A DNA stretch of 33,966 nucleotides, taken from positions 1-33,966 of the forward strand of contig NZ_JALXBK010000118.1 of NCBI RefSeq assembly GCF_026991475.1, in the 5' to 3' direction. Position 1 is the first letter of the stretch. Each line of letters starts with the position of its first letter. The position numbers and the translations under genes are program-made. This DNA is from Sulfurimonas sp. Lineage in GTDB: Bacteria; Campylobacterota; Campylobacteria; Campylobacterales; Sulfurimonadaceae. The notes under the pieces are model-generated. The model was not told the DNA's origin. It was given only the letters and a program-made list of their open reading frames with translations, and did no database searches. Of this stretch, positions 32,994 through 33,966 are shown in pieces.

Positions 32994-33966
32994 TATGCTT
33001 CATTCTCCATCTCTACCCATTTTTGAGCAATACGTACTGCATTTGTAGCCGCACCAACTCTTAGGTTGTCCGCAACTATGAAAAGGTGTAGCATATTGTT
33101 TGCAAAAAGGTCTTCTCTTACGCGTCCAACAAAAGTTTCATTAGAATCAACACAATCTTTTGGCATTGGATAGAGCTCTTCATCAGGATTATCAACAAGT
33201 ACAATATTTGGTGCTTTACTCAAAATTGCTTTTGCTTCATCTGCGTTTACCTGAGAATCAAATGTAAGTGTTAAGGCTTCTGCATGTCCACGAAGTACAG
33301 GAACACGAACACAAGTAGCACTTAAAGGAATCTCTTTATGCATGATTTTAGTCGTTTCATTGACCATTTTCATCTCTTCTTTTGTGTAGTTGTTTGGAGT
33401 GAATACATCAATTTGAGGAATGACATTAAGTGCTATTTGTTGGTTAAATGCTTCTACTTTTGCTTCATCTAGTGTAAAAGCAAAAAATGCTTGCATTTGG
33501 TCAACAAGCTCTTTCATTGCAGTTTTTCCTGCGCCACTTGTTGCTTGGTATGTTGCAACATCAACGCGTACCAAATCATAAGCTTCATCTAGTGGTTTCA
33601 GTGTTTGCACCATTTGAATTGTAGAACAGTTGGGATTTGCAATTATTCCTGTCTCTTTGTACTTTGCAATATCTTGAGGATTTACTTCTGGAACGACTAA
33701 AGGAACATTTTCATCCATTCTGTAGTGAGATGTGTTGTCAATAACTACTGCACCAGCTTTTACAGCATGAGGTGCATATTTCGCACTAACGCTTCCTCCA
33801 GCCGAAAAGAGTGCTATCTCTACCGCCTCTTTTTCAAAAACATCTTCTGTGAGTTCTATGATGTCTAAGTTTTTACCATTAAATTCTACCTGTTTTCCAA
33901 CACTTCTTGCACTTGCTAGTGGCACAAGTTTTGCCAAAGGAAAGTCAATCTCTTCTAACACTCTTA
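32993..33966 (-). CDS. asd: Aspartate-semialdehyde dehydrogenase (5' partial)
   Basis: NADPH-dependent reduction of aspartyl phosphate to the semialdehyde, the branch point to lysine, threonine, methionine and diaminopimelate. The open frame runs off the window at 33966, so the first residues (including the NADP Gly-rich loop) are outside; the internal ATG at 33961 is not the start. About 324 residues are visible. VIDNTSHYRMDENVPLVVPE, the catalytic Cys in IIANPNCSTIQMV, QATSGAGKTAMKEL and VPVLRGHAEALTL are diagnostic. A CTGCGTTT word lies at 33241. Confidence 0.95.
   Translation of the reverse strand, partial: RVLEEIDFPLAKLVPLASARSVGKQVEFNGKNLDIIELTEDVFEKEAVEIALFSAGGSVSAKYAPHAVKAGAVVIDNTSHYRMDENVPLVVPEVNPQDIAKYKETGIIANPNCSTIQMVQTLKPLDEAYDLVRVDVATYQATSGAGKTAMKELVDQMQAFFAFTLDEAKVEAFNQQIALNVIPQIDVFTPNNYTKEEMKMVNETTKIMHKEIPLSATCVRVPVLRGHAEALTLTFDSQVNADEAKAILSKAPNIVLVDNPDEELYPMPKDCVDSNETFVGRVREDLFANNMLHLFIVADNLRVGAATNAVRIAQKWVEMENEA

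Noticed and set aside
30468-33966. Whether the island extends beyond the right repeat
   Set aside because: The following genes (radical SAM, hemE, yqhA-like, asd) are core functions with normal overlaps, and some carry the octamer word typical of the flanks.

Overview
The window looks like chromosome from a Sulfurimonas-like member of the Campylobacterota. The evidence is an AT-rich sequence, a cheV-cheA-cheW cluster in which CheA carries its own receiver domain, an Mla-type lipid transporter, a short HemE next to a COG0731 radical SAM gene, a pyrC/two-component/exbBD block, and tightly packed genes with many 1-11 bp overlaps. The genus is an inference from gene content and style, not from a search.

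Layout. 1-8110 (+): chemotaxis genes (cheV 5'-truncated by the window edge, cheA, cheW), then a STAS-MlaE permease, MlaF ATPase, MlaD substrate-binding protein and an accessory lipoprotein, ending in an Xaa-Pro aminopeptidase. The spacing suggests one long transcript. 8082-13497: a mixed block with a conserved unknown, a membrane diguanylate cyclase, a SUI1-type factor, a conserved unknown, a YbiT-like ABC-F ATPase, a GNAT acetyltransferase and a YchJ/SEC-C protein. 13571-19955: pta-ackA, a cold-shock gene with a long leader, a small unknown, phosphomannomutase/phosphoglucomutase, a coiled-coil lipoprotein and a small membrane protein. 20002-23328: pyrC overlapping a response regulator, which overlaps its kinase, then exbB-exbD. 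23336-26998 (-): two small envelope proteins, a patatin, groEL and groES. 27201-27372: tRNA-Met(CAT) and tRNA-Asn(GTT). 27356-30469: a degraded integrative element in the tRNA-Asn gene. 30468-33966 (-): radical SAM protein, hemE, a YqhA-family protein and asd (5' end outside the window).

Two things stand out. First, the octamer AAACGCAG (reverse complement CTGCGTTT) occurs 29 times, in both orientations, where base composition predicts about one. It is read in five different peptide contexts, so the constraint is on DNA and not on protein. This fits an undescribed DNA uptake sequence or other genome-wide recognition word. It is absent from the tRNA-Asn island and from the che genes.

Second, the tRNA-Asn island is bounded by 134-bp direct repeats that are about 92% identical and spaced exactly 2,980 bp apart. 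Each repeat contains the tRNA 3' end and the 3' end of an integrase gene. This points to successive insertion of two related elements followed by decay. The surviving cargo is a three-gene unit: an XRE regulator with a two-helix membrane domain, a lipoprotein, and a secreted proline-rich repeat protein. It has its own promoter and a candidate operator. The right edge of the island supplies two of the three bases of the stop codon of the neighbouring radical SAM gene.
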